The notes beneath the pieces are model-generated. The model was not told the origin of the DNA, did no database searches, and worked only from the letters and a program-made list of their open reading frames with translations. Below are positions 15,696 to 22,971 of a stretch of DNA of 26,034 nt, one piece after another; the stretch's first letter is position 1, and the number at the start of each line of letters is the position of its first letter. A program made the position numbers and the translations under genes. Source of the stretch: UBA2137 sp050251555 (GTDB lineage Bacteria > Pseudomonadota > Alphaproteobacteria > Micavibrionales > Micavibrionaceae); contig JBFWMN010000022.1 of NCBI GenBank assembly GCA_050251555.1, positions 1 to 26,034 of the forward strand, in the 5' to 3' direction.

Positions 15696-16478
15696 ATGAG
15701 AAACTTTCTTGTGGCCGGTAACTGGAAAATGAATGGCAACCTCGAGCGTTGCCGCGAATTGGGCTCCCGTATTAATGATGAACTGACAGGTGACGCACAC
15801 AGCACATTGGCTGTTTGCGAATATCTCGTTTGTCCCCCTTCACCCTATCTGCTGCCCGTCAAGGCCGCTCTGGAGGGCTCTCTCGTGCGTGTCGGCGCGC
15901 AAGATTGCTCGGCAGAGGATGAGGGGGCGCATACAGGCGATCTTGCGGTGAGCATGCTTGAGGATATCGGATGCCGCTATGTGATTTTAGGTCACTCCGA
16001 ACGCCGTGCCGATCATCATGAAGCAGATGCCGAAGTGGCTGCTAAGGCTGCCAAAGCTTTGGCGCAAAACATCCGCCCCGTAATCTGTATTGGTGAAGTG
16101 TTGGCAGAACGCGAGGCCGGAAAAGCCGAGTCTGTTACGGGCGGGCAATTGCACGGTTCCTTGCCTGAGGGCTATGACGGAGATATATCAGAGATTGTCA
16201 TTGCCTATGAGCCTGTTTGGGCGATCGGTACGGGCAAGGTGGCATCTCCCGATGATGTTGCCGCCATGCATGATTTCTTACGCGCTGAGCTTGTGAAGCG
16301 CTATGGCGACAAAGGAAATAGCGTGCGCCTTCTTTACGGCGGTTCGGTCAAACCCGAAAATGCAAAAGAGCTCGCAGCCCTTGACAATGTGGACGGTTTT
16401 CTTATTGGTGGTGCGTCGTTAAAAGCGGAGTCTTTTATAGCGATCGGGCAAGAGGCCACAGCCGCGTTAAAAGAATAA
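15696..16478 (+). CDS. tpiA: Triosephosphate isomerase
   Basis: Interconverts dihydroxyacetone phosphate and glyceraldehyde 3-phosphate. The 260 residues form a TIM barrel with all catalytic residues: Lys11 in AGNWKMNG (7-14), His100 in VILGHSERR (96-104) and Glu172 in AYEPVWAIGTGK (170-181), plus the phosphate-gripping loop YGGSVKPENA and IGGASLK near the end. The ATG at 15696 is fixed by the conserved N-terminus; only a weak AAGAG precedes it. Head of the tpiA-secG-pyrG-kdsA series (41 nt to secG), an order I recall as common in alphaproteobacteria. Confidence 0.97.
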   Translation: MRNFLVAGNWKMNGNLERCRELGSRINDELTGDAHSTLAVCEYLVCPPSPYLLPVKAALEGSLVRVGAQDCSAEDEGAHTGDLAVSMLEDIGCRYVILGHSERRADHHEADAEVAAKAAKALAQNIRPVICIGEVLAEREAGKAESVTGGQLHGSLPEGYDGDISEIVIAYEPVWAIGTGKVASPDDVAAMHDFLRAELVKRYGDKGNSVRLLYGGSVKPENAKELAALDNVDGFLIGGASLKAESFIAIGQEATAALKE

Positions 16479-16519
16479 GACGAAACAGAGATTGAAAGTT
16501 AAAATTCAGGTTTAAAAAA

Positions 16520-16894
16520 ATGGAACATGTAATTCTAGTCATTCACTTTATTGTCACTATTGGCTTGATTGGCCTGGTGCTTCTGCAACGCTCTGAAGGG
16601 GGTGGATTGGGAATCGGTGGCGGAGGCGGCGGGTTGGGTTCGCTGGCAGGGGCACACACGACAGCCAATCTTTTGACAAAGACGACAGCCATTTTTGCGG
16701 TTCTCTTCTTTATTACCAATTTGTCACTGGCGTATATGGCGAAAATTCACACACAGCCCAGCTCCGTGATTGAGGCGATTAGTGCTGAGGGCGCTGCACC
16801 TAAGGCTCCTGTGGCTGAAACGGATGCTGTGAAGTCCGAAGCGACTGATACAAAAGAAGAAAAAGGCGCTCCTGCGGCTCCTGTTGCTGAATAA
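16520..16894 (+). CDS. secG: Preprotein translocase subunit SecG
   Basis: Small inner-membrane component of the SecYEG translocon. The 124 residues have two membrane segments (about 3-22 and 53-72) around a Gly-rich cytoplasmic loop, LLQRSEGGGLGIGGGGGGLG (21-40), which is the SecG signature. The tail from about 80 on is rich in Ala, Pro, Glu and Lys with repeated APVAE, a disordered extension often seen in alphaproteobacterial SecG. No clear ribosome site (A7 run just before the ATG). 30 nt separate it from pyrG. Confidence 0.93.
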   Translation: MEHVILVIHFIVTIGLIGLVLLQRSEGGGLGIGGGGGGLGSLAGAHTTANLLTKTTAIFAVLFFITNLSLAYMAKIHTQPSSVIEAISAEGAAPKAPVAETDAVKSEATDTKEEKGAPAAPVAE

Positions 16895-16924
16895 ACAAGC
16901 TAACTGACCAAAAAATCTAGGCTC

Positions 16925-18562
16925 ATGAGTACAAGATATATTTTTATTACCGGTGGTGTTGTGTCCTCTCTTGGGAAAGGACTCGGTTCCGCCGCCCTCG
17001 GCGCATTGTTGCAGGCGAGGGGGTACACGGTGCGCCTTTGCAAGCTTGACCCTTACCTGAATGTAGACCCCGGCACGATGAGCCCGTTCCAGCACGGTGA
17101 GGTTTATGTGACCGATGACGGTGCGGAAACAGACCTTGATTTGGGACATTATGAACGCTTTACAGGACGCCCTGCTACTCAAAGCGATAACATAACAACG
17201 GGCCGCATCTATCTGAATGTGTTGAATAAAGAGCGTCGAGGAGATTACCTTGGTGCAACGATTCAGGTCGTTCCGCATATTACAAACGAGATCAAAGACT
17301 TCGTTGCTGAAAAAGAAGGCTCTGCAGATTTCGTCTTGTGCGAGATCGGCGGTACGGTCGGCGATATTGAAAGTTTGCCGTTCCTTGAAGCCATTCGCCA
17401 GTTCGGTAACGAGATCGGGACAAACCGCGCTTTGTTCCTGCATGTAACGCTTTTGCCCTATATCCCGGCAGCGGGTGAGCTGAAAACCAAGCCGACGCAG
17501 CACTCTGTGAAAGAACTGATGAGTGCGGGGATTCGCCCGAAAATCTTGCTATGCCGTGCAGATCGCGAGATTGATAAGGACGAGATCCGCAAAATCGGTC
17601 TGTTTTGTAACATCGACGAAAATAAAGTCATTCCCGCACTGGACGCCAAAAGCATCTATGATGTGCCGCTGACCTATCATAAAGAAGGTCTGGATACGCA
17701 GGTTCTCGATTATTTCGGCATTACGGATGCCAAAGACCCCGATTTGTCCGCATGGCAGGAAATTTCACGCCGTATTCATGAACCTGAATCTGAGGTGACG
17801 ATTGCGGTTGTCGGTAAATACACGAATTTGGCGGATTCTTATAAATCTTTAAATGAATCGCTGACGCATGGCGGGATTGCCAATAATGCCAAGGTAAAAA
17901 TCAAATTTGTCGAAGCCTCGATCTTTGATGGTGAGGCAGATGATATTGTTTCCGAACTTGAAGGCGTACAGGGCATTTTGGTGCCGGGCGGCTTCGGTGA
18001 GCGCGGTGCGGAAGGTAAAATCAAGGCGGCGCAATTTGCCCGTGAACGTAAAATTCCCTATTTCGGAATTTGCTGTGGCTTGCAAATGGCTGTTCTGGAA
18101 GCGGCACGCAATCTGTGCGGTATCAAGGATGCGACTTCAACCGAATTTGACGAGAAGGGTACGCACCTCATCGGTCTCATGACCGAATGGGTGAAAGGAA
18201 ACCAGAAGCAAGAGCGTTCCCGTGAGGAAGATCTGGGCGGAACCATGCGACTGGGGGCGTATCCCGCCGCATTGGAAAAAGGCTCGAAAGTGGCTGAAAT
18301 TTACGGCAGCACCGAGATTTCCGAGCGTCACCGTCACCGTTTCGAGGTGAATATCAATTACCGTGAGCAGTTGGAAGAGCATGGCTTTTTCTTCTCGGGT
18401 CTGTCGCCTGACGGTAAATTGCCCGAGATTTGTGAACGTCGTGATCATCCCTGGTTTATCGGTGTGCAATATCACCCCGAGCTGAAATCCTATCCGACCG
18501 ACCCGCTTCCGCTGTTCGTATCCTTTATCGATGCTGCTTTTGCCCTAAGCCGACTGGTATAA
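16925..18562 (+). CDS. pyrG: CTP synthase
   Basis: Makes CTP from UTP, ATP and glutamine; the CTP is needed for CMP-Kdo and phospholipid synthesis, which suits its place beside kdsA. The 545-residue length is normal. The N-terminal synthetase domain begins RYIFITGGVVSSLGKGLGSA with the P-loop-like GKG at 17-19, then LDPYLNVDPGTMSPFQHGEV (41-60) and CEIGGTVGDIES (139-150). The C-terminal class I glutamine amidotransferase domain has nucleophile Cys383 in YFGICCGLQ, and His517 and Glu519 in QYHPE. TAGG stands very close to the ATG. 21 nt separate it from kdsA. Confidence 0.98.
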   Translation: MSTRYIFITGGVVSSLGKGLGSAALGALLQARGYTVRLCKLDPYLNVDPGTMSPFQHGEVYVTDDGAETDLDLGHYERFTGRPATQSDNITTGRIYLNVLNKERRGDYLGATIQVVPHITNEIKDFVAEKEGSADFVLCEIGGTVGDIESLPFLEAIRQFGNEIGTNRALFLHVTLLPYIPAAGELKTKPTQHSVKELMSAGIRPKILLCRADREIDKDEIRKIGLFCNIDENKVIPALDAKSIYDVPLTYHKEGLDTQVLDYFGITDAKDPDLSAWQEISRRIHEPESEVTIAVVGKYTNLADSYKSLNESLTHGGIANNAKVKIKFVEASIFDGEADDIVSELEGVQGILVPGGFGERGAEGKIKAAQFARERKIPYFGICCGLQMAVLEAARNLCGIKDATSTEFDEKGTHLIGLMTEWVKGNQKQERSREEDLGGTMRLGAYPAALEKGSKVAEIYGSTEISERHRHRFEVNINYREQLEEHGFFFSGLSPDGKLPEICERRDHPWFIGVQYHPELKSYPTDPLPLFVSFIDAAFALSRLV

Positions 18563-18583
18563 AACGACTTTTTTCAGGAGAAC

Positions 18584-19441
18584 ATGAAAATGGCCCAAAA
18601 ACGCGTCAAAATTGCCGATTTTGAAGTCGCAAACGATTTACCGTTTGCATGCTTTGGAGGCCTGAATGTTCTTGAGAATGAAACAATTACGCTCAAAGCC
18701 GTCGAGGTCTATAAAACGATCACCGACAAACTGGGCATTCCTTATATCTTTAAGGCTTCCTTTGACAAGGCCAACCGCTCCTCAATTCATTCTTACCGTG
18801 GGGCAGGGCTGGATGAGGGCTTGAAAATCTTTCGTAAGGTCAAAGAAGAATTCGGCGTGCCGATTATCACGGATGTGCATACGCCCGAACAATGCCAGCC
18901 TGTTGCTGATGTTGTGGATGTCATCCAGCTTCCCGCCTTTCTGGCACGTCAGACCGACTTGGTTGAGGCGATGGCGAAAACGGGTGCCGTTATTAATATC
19001 AAGAAACCGCAATTCATGTCGCCTTATCAGGTCGGTAATGTCGTCGATAAGTTTGAAGAATGCGGCAATACGCAAACCATCTTGTGCGAGCGCGGACATT
19101 GCTTTGGCTATGATAACCTTGTTGTCGATCCGATGGCGTTCGGTGTGATGAAAGACGTGTCCAAAGGCACGCCGATCATCTGCGATACTGTTCATGCCTC
19201 GCAGATGCGTTTGCCCGGCTCTGAGGCCTCAGGGGGGCGTCGTGCGCTTGTTCCTGACCTGACGCGTGCTGTTTTGGCAATCGGTATAGCCGGTATCTTT
19301 ATTGAGGCCTATGAAGACCCGGATAAAGCCAAATGCGACGGGCCATCTGCACTGCCTTTTAACAAACTCGAAGAGTTCCTGTCACAGGCTAAAGCGATTG
19401 ACGATCTTGTGAAGGGTATGAATCTGGTTCAGATTGCCTAA
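18584..19441 (+). CDS. kdsA: 3-deoxy-8-phosphooctulonate synthase (Kdo-8-phosphate synthase)
   Basis: Condenses phosphoenolpyruvate with arabinose 5-phosphate to Kdo-8-phosphate for the LPS inner core. 285 residues, with FKASFDKANRSSIHSYRG (56-73), VIQLPAFLARQTDLVEAM, INIKKPQFMSPYQ and KCDGPSALPFNKLEEF. The residue that separates metal-dependent from metal-independent enzymes is Asn (GGLNVLE, N28), as in the metal-independent E. coli type (N26). AGGAG at 18576-18580 is 3 nt from the ATG at 18584 and 9 nt from a second ATG at 18590, so the true start may be the latter (283 residues). The stop overlaps the convergent DUF4112 gene by 4 nt. Confidence 0.96.
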   Translation: MKMAQKRVKIADFEVANDLPFACFGGLNVLENETITLKAVEVYKTITDKLGIPYIFKASFDKANRSSIHSYRGAGLDEGLKIFRKVKEEFGVPIITDVHTPEQCQPVADVVDVIQLPAFLARQTDLVEAMAKTGAVINIKKPQFMSPYQVGNVVDKFEECGNTQTILCERGHCFGYDNLVVDPMAFGVMKDVSKGTPIICDTVHASQMRLPGSEASGGRRALVPDLTRAVLAIGIAGIFIEAYEDPDKAKCDGPSALPFNKLEEFLSQAKAIDDLVKGMNLVQIA

Positions 19442-19824
19442 ACCAGCATATCCGTGCTTTCCATGTGTTTGCGCAACAGGGCTGCGTTTTTGAGATTGGC
19501 TTTGTAGCTGACGTCAAAAATATCGCCAAGTAATGGGATTAACCCGATCAGCCAGTCGATAAAGATATTCCACACCATTGCTGCACGTGTCATGAGGGGC
19601 GCTTCGTATGTGTGGGCAAGTCTGAGGATATAACCTGAGATGAGGAGAGCGATTGAGTCGCCGATCCCGGGAATTAGCCCTAACAACGCATCAAAGCCAA
19701 AGCGGATGGATGTGCCGGGGATTTGAAAATGGCTGTCCATATAGCGCGCAAGCGTATCAATGCGCTCAAGATCGGCGCGAACATTCCGTCCTTTAATTTC
19801 TTTGCTGATATGTTTCGCACTCAT
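19438..19824 (-). CDS. DUF4112 domain-containing small membrane protein
   Basis: 128 residues. After a charged N-terminus (to about 35) comes FGFDALLGLIPGIGDSIALLISGYI (43-67), then FIDWLIGLIPLLGDIFDVSY (87-106), the duplicated LxGLIPxxGD pattern that defines DUF4112. Two hydrophobic hairpin-like segments around these motifs suggest an inner-membrane protein. The molecular function of the family is not known to me. It is read against its neighbours kdsA and eno and shares a 4-nt overlap with the kdsA stop (19438-19441). The gap to eno (116 nt) is divergent and must hold both promoters. The start at 19824 has no good ribosome site. Confidence 0.85.
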   Translation of the reverse strand: MSAKHISKEIKGRNVRADLERIDTLARYMDSHFQIPGTSIRFGFDALLGLIPGIGDSIALLISGYILRLAHTYEAPLMTRAAMVWNIFIDWLIGLIPLLGDIFDVSYKANLKNAALLRKHMESTDMLV

Positions 19825-19870
19825 TTCGTTTCTTTCGTGTCTTTACAGTTTTGTGATCTGGCAGTATGTC

Positions 19871-19899
19871 TTAAACGCAAATGTTTTACGCATCATAAT
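19871..19899 (+). promoter_or_regulatory. Candidate eno promoter
   Basis: TTAAAC (19871-19876), 17 nt, CATAAT (19894-19899); the -10 has five of six consensus bases, the -35 three. The start point near 19906 would leave a 35-nt leader containing AAAGGA (19924-19929). Confidence 0.35.
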
Positions 19900-19940
19900 C
19901 GTTCACGACCACTCTTTAAAAATAAAGGATCGCTTTTCCC

Positions 19941-21218
19941 ATGACCGCCATTATCGATATTCACGCCCGCCAGATTTTTGACTCACGCGGAAATCCCACA
20001 GTTGAAGTGGATGTCACATTGGAAACGGGTGCAATGGGCCGTGCTGCCGTACCGTCAGGCGCATCAACAGGTGCTTATGAAGCCGTGGAGCTGAGAGACG
20101 GTGATAAAAAGCGCTTTATGGGTAAGGGTGTTGAAAAGGCTGTCGATCATGTGAACGGCGAGCTGGCTGAAGCGCTTCTTGGGTTGGACGCCGAACAACA
20201 AGTCTTTATCGACCGCACGATGTGCGAAGTGGACGGCACGGAAAATAAAGGTCGCTTGGGTGCAAACGCCATTCTCGGTGTTTCAATGGCGGTTGCCAAA
20301 GCCCAAGCCATTGAGCTGGATATGCCGCTTTACCGTTATATCGGCGGTACATTCGCGCATCTTTTGCCGACACCGATGATGAATATCATCAATGGCGGAG
20401 CGCATGCTGATAACCCTGTCGATATTCAGGAATTCATGATTATGCCTGTTGGCGCCGAAGATCTGTCGGATGCTGTACGTATGGGAACCGAAATCTTCCA
20501 TAACCTCAAAAAAGAGCTTTCCAAAGCGGGTCACAACACCAATGTCGGGGATGAGGGTGGTTTTGCCCCTGCTGTGAAATCTTCGTATGAAGCGCTCGAC
20601 TTTATCATGCGTGCTATTGATGCTGCGGGGTACAAGGCGGGTGATGATGTTCTGCTGGCGCTTGATGCGGCTTCAACCGAGTTCTTTAAGGATGGTAAAT
20701 ACCATCTTGAGGGTGAGGGCAAGGTGCTCTCGTCCGAGGAGCTTGTAAAATACTATGCCGACCTTGTGGCCAAATATCCGATCTGCTCAATCGAAGACGG
20801 TATGGCTGAAGATGACTGGGCGGGCTGGACGGCCTTGACCTCTGAAATCGGTTCGAAGTGCCAATTGGTGGGCGATGACCTTTTTGTCACAAATTCCAAA
20901 CGTTTGGCAACGGGTATTGAGAAAAAGTCTGCCAATGCCATTCTGGTAAAAGTCAATCAGATCGGTACGTTAACGGAAACTCTTGAGACGGTTGAAATGG
21001 CTCAAAAAGCCGGTTTTGGTGTTATTCTCTCGCACCGTTCGGGTGAAACCGAGGACTCAACGATTTCCGATCTGGCGGTTGCGACCAATGCAGGCCAGAT
21101 CAAAACAGGTTCTCTGTCACGTTCCGATCGTATGGCGAAATACAATCAGTTGATCCGTATTGAAGAAGAATTGTCCATCACGGGTGCTTATGCGGGGCGT
21201 TCGATCCTGCGCAAGTAA
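19941..21218 (+). CDS. eno: Enolase
   Basis: Converts 2-phosphoglycerate to phosphoenolpyruvate; the product also feeds KdsA next door. The 425 residues carry the full enolase set: PSGASTGAYEAVELRDGD (38-55), NGGAHADN (151-158), Glu164 and Glu205 (VGDEGGFAP), metal ligands Asp242, Glu285 (SIEDGMAEDDW) and Asp312 (VGDDLF), Lys337 in VKVNQIGTL and Lys388 in GQIKTGSLSRSDR. AAAGGA precedes the ATG by 11 nt, which is rather far. The gene order kdsA, eno, ftsB, pdhA is familiar from alphaproteobacteria; here a small reverse gene interrupts kdsA-eno. Confidence 0.98.
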   Translation: MTAIIDIHARQIFDSRGNPTVEVDVTLETGAMGRAAVPSGASTGAYEAVELRDGDKKRFMGKGVEKAVDHVNGELAEALLGLDAEQQVFIDRTMCEVDGTENKGRLGANAILGVSMAVAKAQAIELDMPLYRYIGGTFAHLLPTPMMNIINGGAHADNPVDIQEFMIMPVGAEDLSDAVRMGTEIFHNLKKELSKAGHNTNVGDEGGFAPAVKSSYEALDFIMRAIDAAGYKAGDDVLLALDAASTEFFKDGKYHLEGEGKVLSSEELVKYYADLVAKYPICSIEDGMAEDDWAGWTALTSEIGSKCQLVGDDLFVTNSKRLATGIEKKSANAILVKVNQIGTLTETLETVEMAQKAGFGVILSHRSGETEDSTISDLAVATNAGQIKTGSLSRSDRMAKYNQLIRIEEELSITGAYAGRSILRK

Positions 21219-21236
21219 GGCGCTGAAAGGGTTGGG

Positions 21237-21254
21237 GGATAAGTTTTTTTATCC
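21237..21254 (+). terminator. Possible weak eno terminator
   Basis: GGATAA (21237-21242) and TTATCC (21249-21254) form a 6-bp stem whose loop holds most of a T7 run. Because the T run is in the loop and not after the stem, this is at best a weak terminator. Confidence 0.25.
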
Positions 21255-21311
21255 TGTAAGAATCCTTTATTTTGCCTGCTTGAATTTGCAAAACTATGAG
21301 TCAAATGAAGG

Positions 21312-21350
21312 GGTTAGGGCGTTTTTAGCCCTAAGCTCCGCCCTCTAACC
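21312..21350 (+). other. Two mutually exclusive hairpins in the eno-ftsB gap
   Basis: TTAGGGC (21314-21320) pairs perfectly with GCCCTAA (21328-21334). Alternatively GGTTAGGGCG (21312-21321) pairs with the following CGCCCTCTAACC (21339-21350), with a 2-nt bulge. Both cannot form together, as in attenuators, but no T run follows either one. The 193-nt gap otherwise contains four GANTC sites. Confidence 0.45.
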
Positions 21351-21354
21351 TACT

Positions 21355-21401
21355 GATTCCCGTGAAGTTTTCCTCTTGCTTTGCGGAATCGCTTATGATT
21401 C
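21355..21401 (+). promoter_or_regulatory. Candidate ftsB promoter region with clustered GANTC sites
   Basis: GANTC occurs at 21355-21359, 21386-21390 and 21397-21401 (a fourth at 21260-21264). GANTC is the CcrM methylation site in alphaproteobacteria. The last overlaps a TATGAT -10-like hexamer (21394-21399); no good -35 was found, which would be compatible with an activator-dependent promoter such as the GcrA/CcrM type. The start point near 21406 would be only about 6 nt before the ATG. Confidence 0.4.
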
Positions 21402-21411
21402 ACTTGTTGTT

Positions 21412-21732
21412 ATGAAACGCCTTTATCAAAAGAAATTCCGCGGTCGGGTGAATATGTTCGCCCTCGTTGGGTTATGTCTGGCGTTATATTTCTCTTATCA
21501 CCTCATATTCGGCGAGCGTTCTCTCTTGTCTCTTGCTGCGCTGAAAAACAAGCGTGCCGCGATCGAGCTGGAATATGCCGCTGCACAATCAGAACGCTCT
21601 ATGCTCGAAGATAAGGTGAAGCGTTTGCGTCCCGCATCTGTTGATGCCGACCTTCTGGAAGAGCGCATGGCCTACATGCTTGGCTTCTATGCCAAAGACA
21701 GTACGGTTGTCATCACGCCGCGTAAAAACTAA
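21412..21732 (+). CDS. ftsB: FtsB/DivIC-family septum formation protein
   Basis: Bitopic cell-division protein; in the divisome FtsB pairs with FtsL and FtsQ and activates septal wall synthesis. From the ATG at 21412 it has 106 residues: a short basic N-terminus (MKRLYQKKFRGR), one membrane segment (about 15-33, MFALVGLCLALYFSYHLIF), a coiled coil (about 40-75, LAALKNKRAAIELEYAAAQS) and a short tail with LLEERMAYMLGFYAKD, the conserved DivIC ending. The frame is open to a TTG at 21376, but the resulting N-terminus is not family-like. No ribosome site is visible before the ATG. Location between eno and pdhA is the usual alphaproteobacterial one. Confidence 0.88.
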   Translation: MKRLYQKKFRGRVNMFALVGLCLALYFSYHLIFGERSLLSLAALKNKRAAIELEYAAAQSERSMLEDKVKRLRPASVDADLLEERMAYMLGFYAKDSTVVITPRKN

Positions 21733-21780
21733 AAACGCGCTAAGCGACATTTAAATCCTGAAACCCGCAGAAAATAAGCA

Positions 21781-21795
21781 TGATGCAGTGCATCA
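21781..21795. promoter_or_regulatory. Perfect palindrome upstream of pdhA (putative operator)
   Basis: TGATGCA-G-TGCATCA is a perfect 7-1-7 inverted repeat, 104-118 nt before the pdhA start. Half of it can pair alternatively with TGCACTG at 21807-21813 (CAGTGCA at 21786-21792). It lies just upstream of a possible promoter, TTGCAC (21806-21811) with ATAGTG or TAGTGT (21829-21835). It does not match the PdhR consensus or the FNR box (TTGAT-N4-ATCAA). The binding protein is unknown. Confidence 0.5.
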
Positions 21796-21898
21796 ATTCT
21801 GTTTTTTGCACTGGAAAGCTGTTTGGAAATAGTGTAGTCGAATAGACGCATTTTGAATTTCGAAAACCCACTTCGTAGCCCGAGAGTTGAGAACGCCC

Positions 21899-22921
21899 GT
21901 GTCCAAAGCCAAGTCCACAAAATCCAAAAGCAACACCACCCAGAATTTGCCGAGCAAAGATGAAGCCCTCAAGCTTTATCGCGAAATGCTGCTGATCCGT
22001 CGCTTTGAAGAAAAAGCAGGTCAGTTGTACGGTATGGGTCTGATCGGTGGCTTCTGTCACTTATATATCGGTCAGGAAGCGGTTGTCACAGGTATCCAGT
22101 CCAAACAACTCCCTCAAGATACGGTTGTCACCACTTACCGCGATCACGGGCACATGCTCGCTTGCGGGATGGACCCGAAAGGCGTGATGGCGGAATTAAC
22201 AGGTCGTGCCACAGGTTACTCACGCGGGAAGGGTGGTTCGATGCACATGTTCTCGCAGGAGAAAAACTTCTTCGGCGGTCACGGGATCGTCGGTGCGTCA
22301 TCCGCGATCGGTACGGGTCTCGCTTTCTCGCATAAATATAAAGAAGATGGCGGTGTTGCGGTTACCTATATGGGTGACGGTGCTGCTAACCAAGGCCAGA
22401 ATGCCGAGTGCTTCAATATGGCGTCCTTGTGGAAACTGCCCGTTCTTTATGTGATTGAAAACAACCAATACGGGATGGGAACATCCGTTTCACGTTCCTC
22501 GGCTGGTGAGCTCTATCGCCGCGGTGAAGGCTTTAACATTCCCGGTGAGCGCGTTGACGGCATGGATGTTCTGGCTGTCCAGCAAGCCGCTGAACAAGCG
22601 CTTGATTATGTCCGTGAAGGGAACGGTCCTTACATTCTGGAGATGATGACCTACCGTTTCCGCGGTCACTCTATGTCTGACCCTGCCAAATACCGGACCA
22701 AGGAAGAGGTGTCCTCTTACAAGGATGAAAAGGATCCGATCGATAAAATCCGCCGCCTGATGACGGACGAGCTCAAAGTCAAAGAAGACATGCTCAAAGA
22801 CATTGAGAAAGAGATCAAGCAGATCGTCAATGAATCCGCCCAGTTTGCGCAGGAAACACCTGAACCGGATGAGGCAGAACTCTGGACTGACGTCTTGAAA
22901 CCTGTCGAAGATGCCGCTTAA
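21899..22921 (+). CDS. pdhA: Pyruvate dehydrogenase E1 component, alpha subunit
   Basis: With PdhB it decarboxylates pyruvate using thiamine diphosphate and transfers the acetyl group to lipoyl-E2. I use the GTG at 21899 (340 residues, starting MSKAKSTKSK); a TTG at 21887 would add four residues. The basic, Ser/Lys-rich N-terminus is common in the family. Motifs: YREMLLIRRFEEKAGQLYGMG (27-47, in part), TTYRDHGHMLACG (78-90), GRATGYSRGKGGSMHMF (102-118), the ThDP-binding run GDGAANQGQNAE (159-170) to ENNQYGM (187-193), and YRFRGHSMSDPAKYR (252-266), the E1-alpha phosphorylation-loop region. First gene of the pdh set; 50 nt to pdhB. Confidence 0.96.
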   Translation: MSKAKSTKSKSNTTQNLPSKDEALKLYREMLLIRRFEEKAGQLYGMGLIGGFCHLYIGQEAVVTGIQSKQLPQDTVVTTYRDHGHMLACGMDPKGVMAELTGRATGYSRGKGGSMHMFSQEKNFFGGHGIVGASSAIGTGLAFSHKYKEDGGVAVTYMGDGAANQGQNAECFNMASLWKLPVLYVIENNQYGMGTSVSRSSAGELYRRGEGFNIPGERVDGMDVLAVQQAAEQALDYVREGNGPYILEMMTYRFRGHSMSDPAKYRTKEEVSSYKDEKDPIDKIRRLMTDELKVKEDMLKDIEKEIKQIVNESAQFAQETPEPDEAELWTDVLKPVEDAA

Positions 22922-22971
22922 GCCCTGTTTTATTTTTTGAAAAATAGATTTGATAACGAAGAGACGAAAAA

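Noticed and set aside
16724..17503. 259-codon open frame on the minus strand across secG and pyrG
   Set aside because: It lies entirely opposite two certain genes, is rich in Cys, Arg, His and Ser with no domain pattern, and has no ribosome site; a shadow of pyrG codon usage.
22931..22946. TATTTTT/AAAAATA inverted repeat between pdhA and pdhB as a terminator
   Set aside because: Pure A/T stem with a 2-nt loop and no following T tract; too weak to call.
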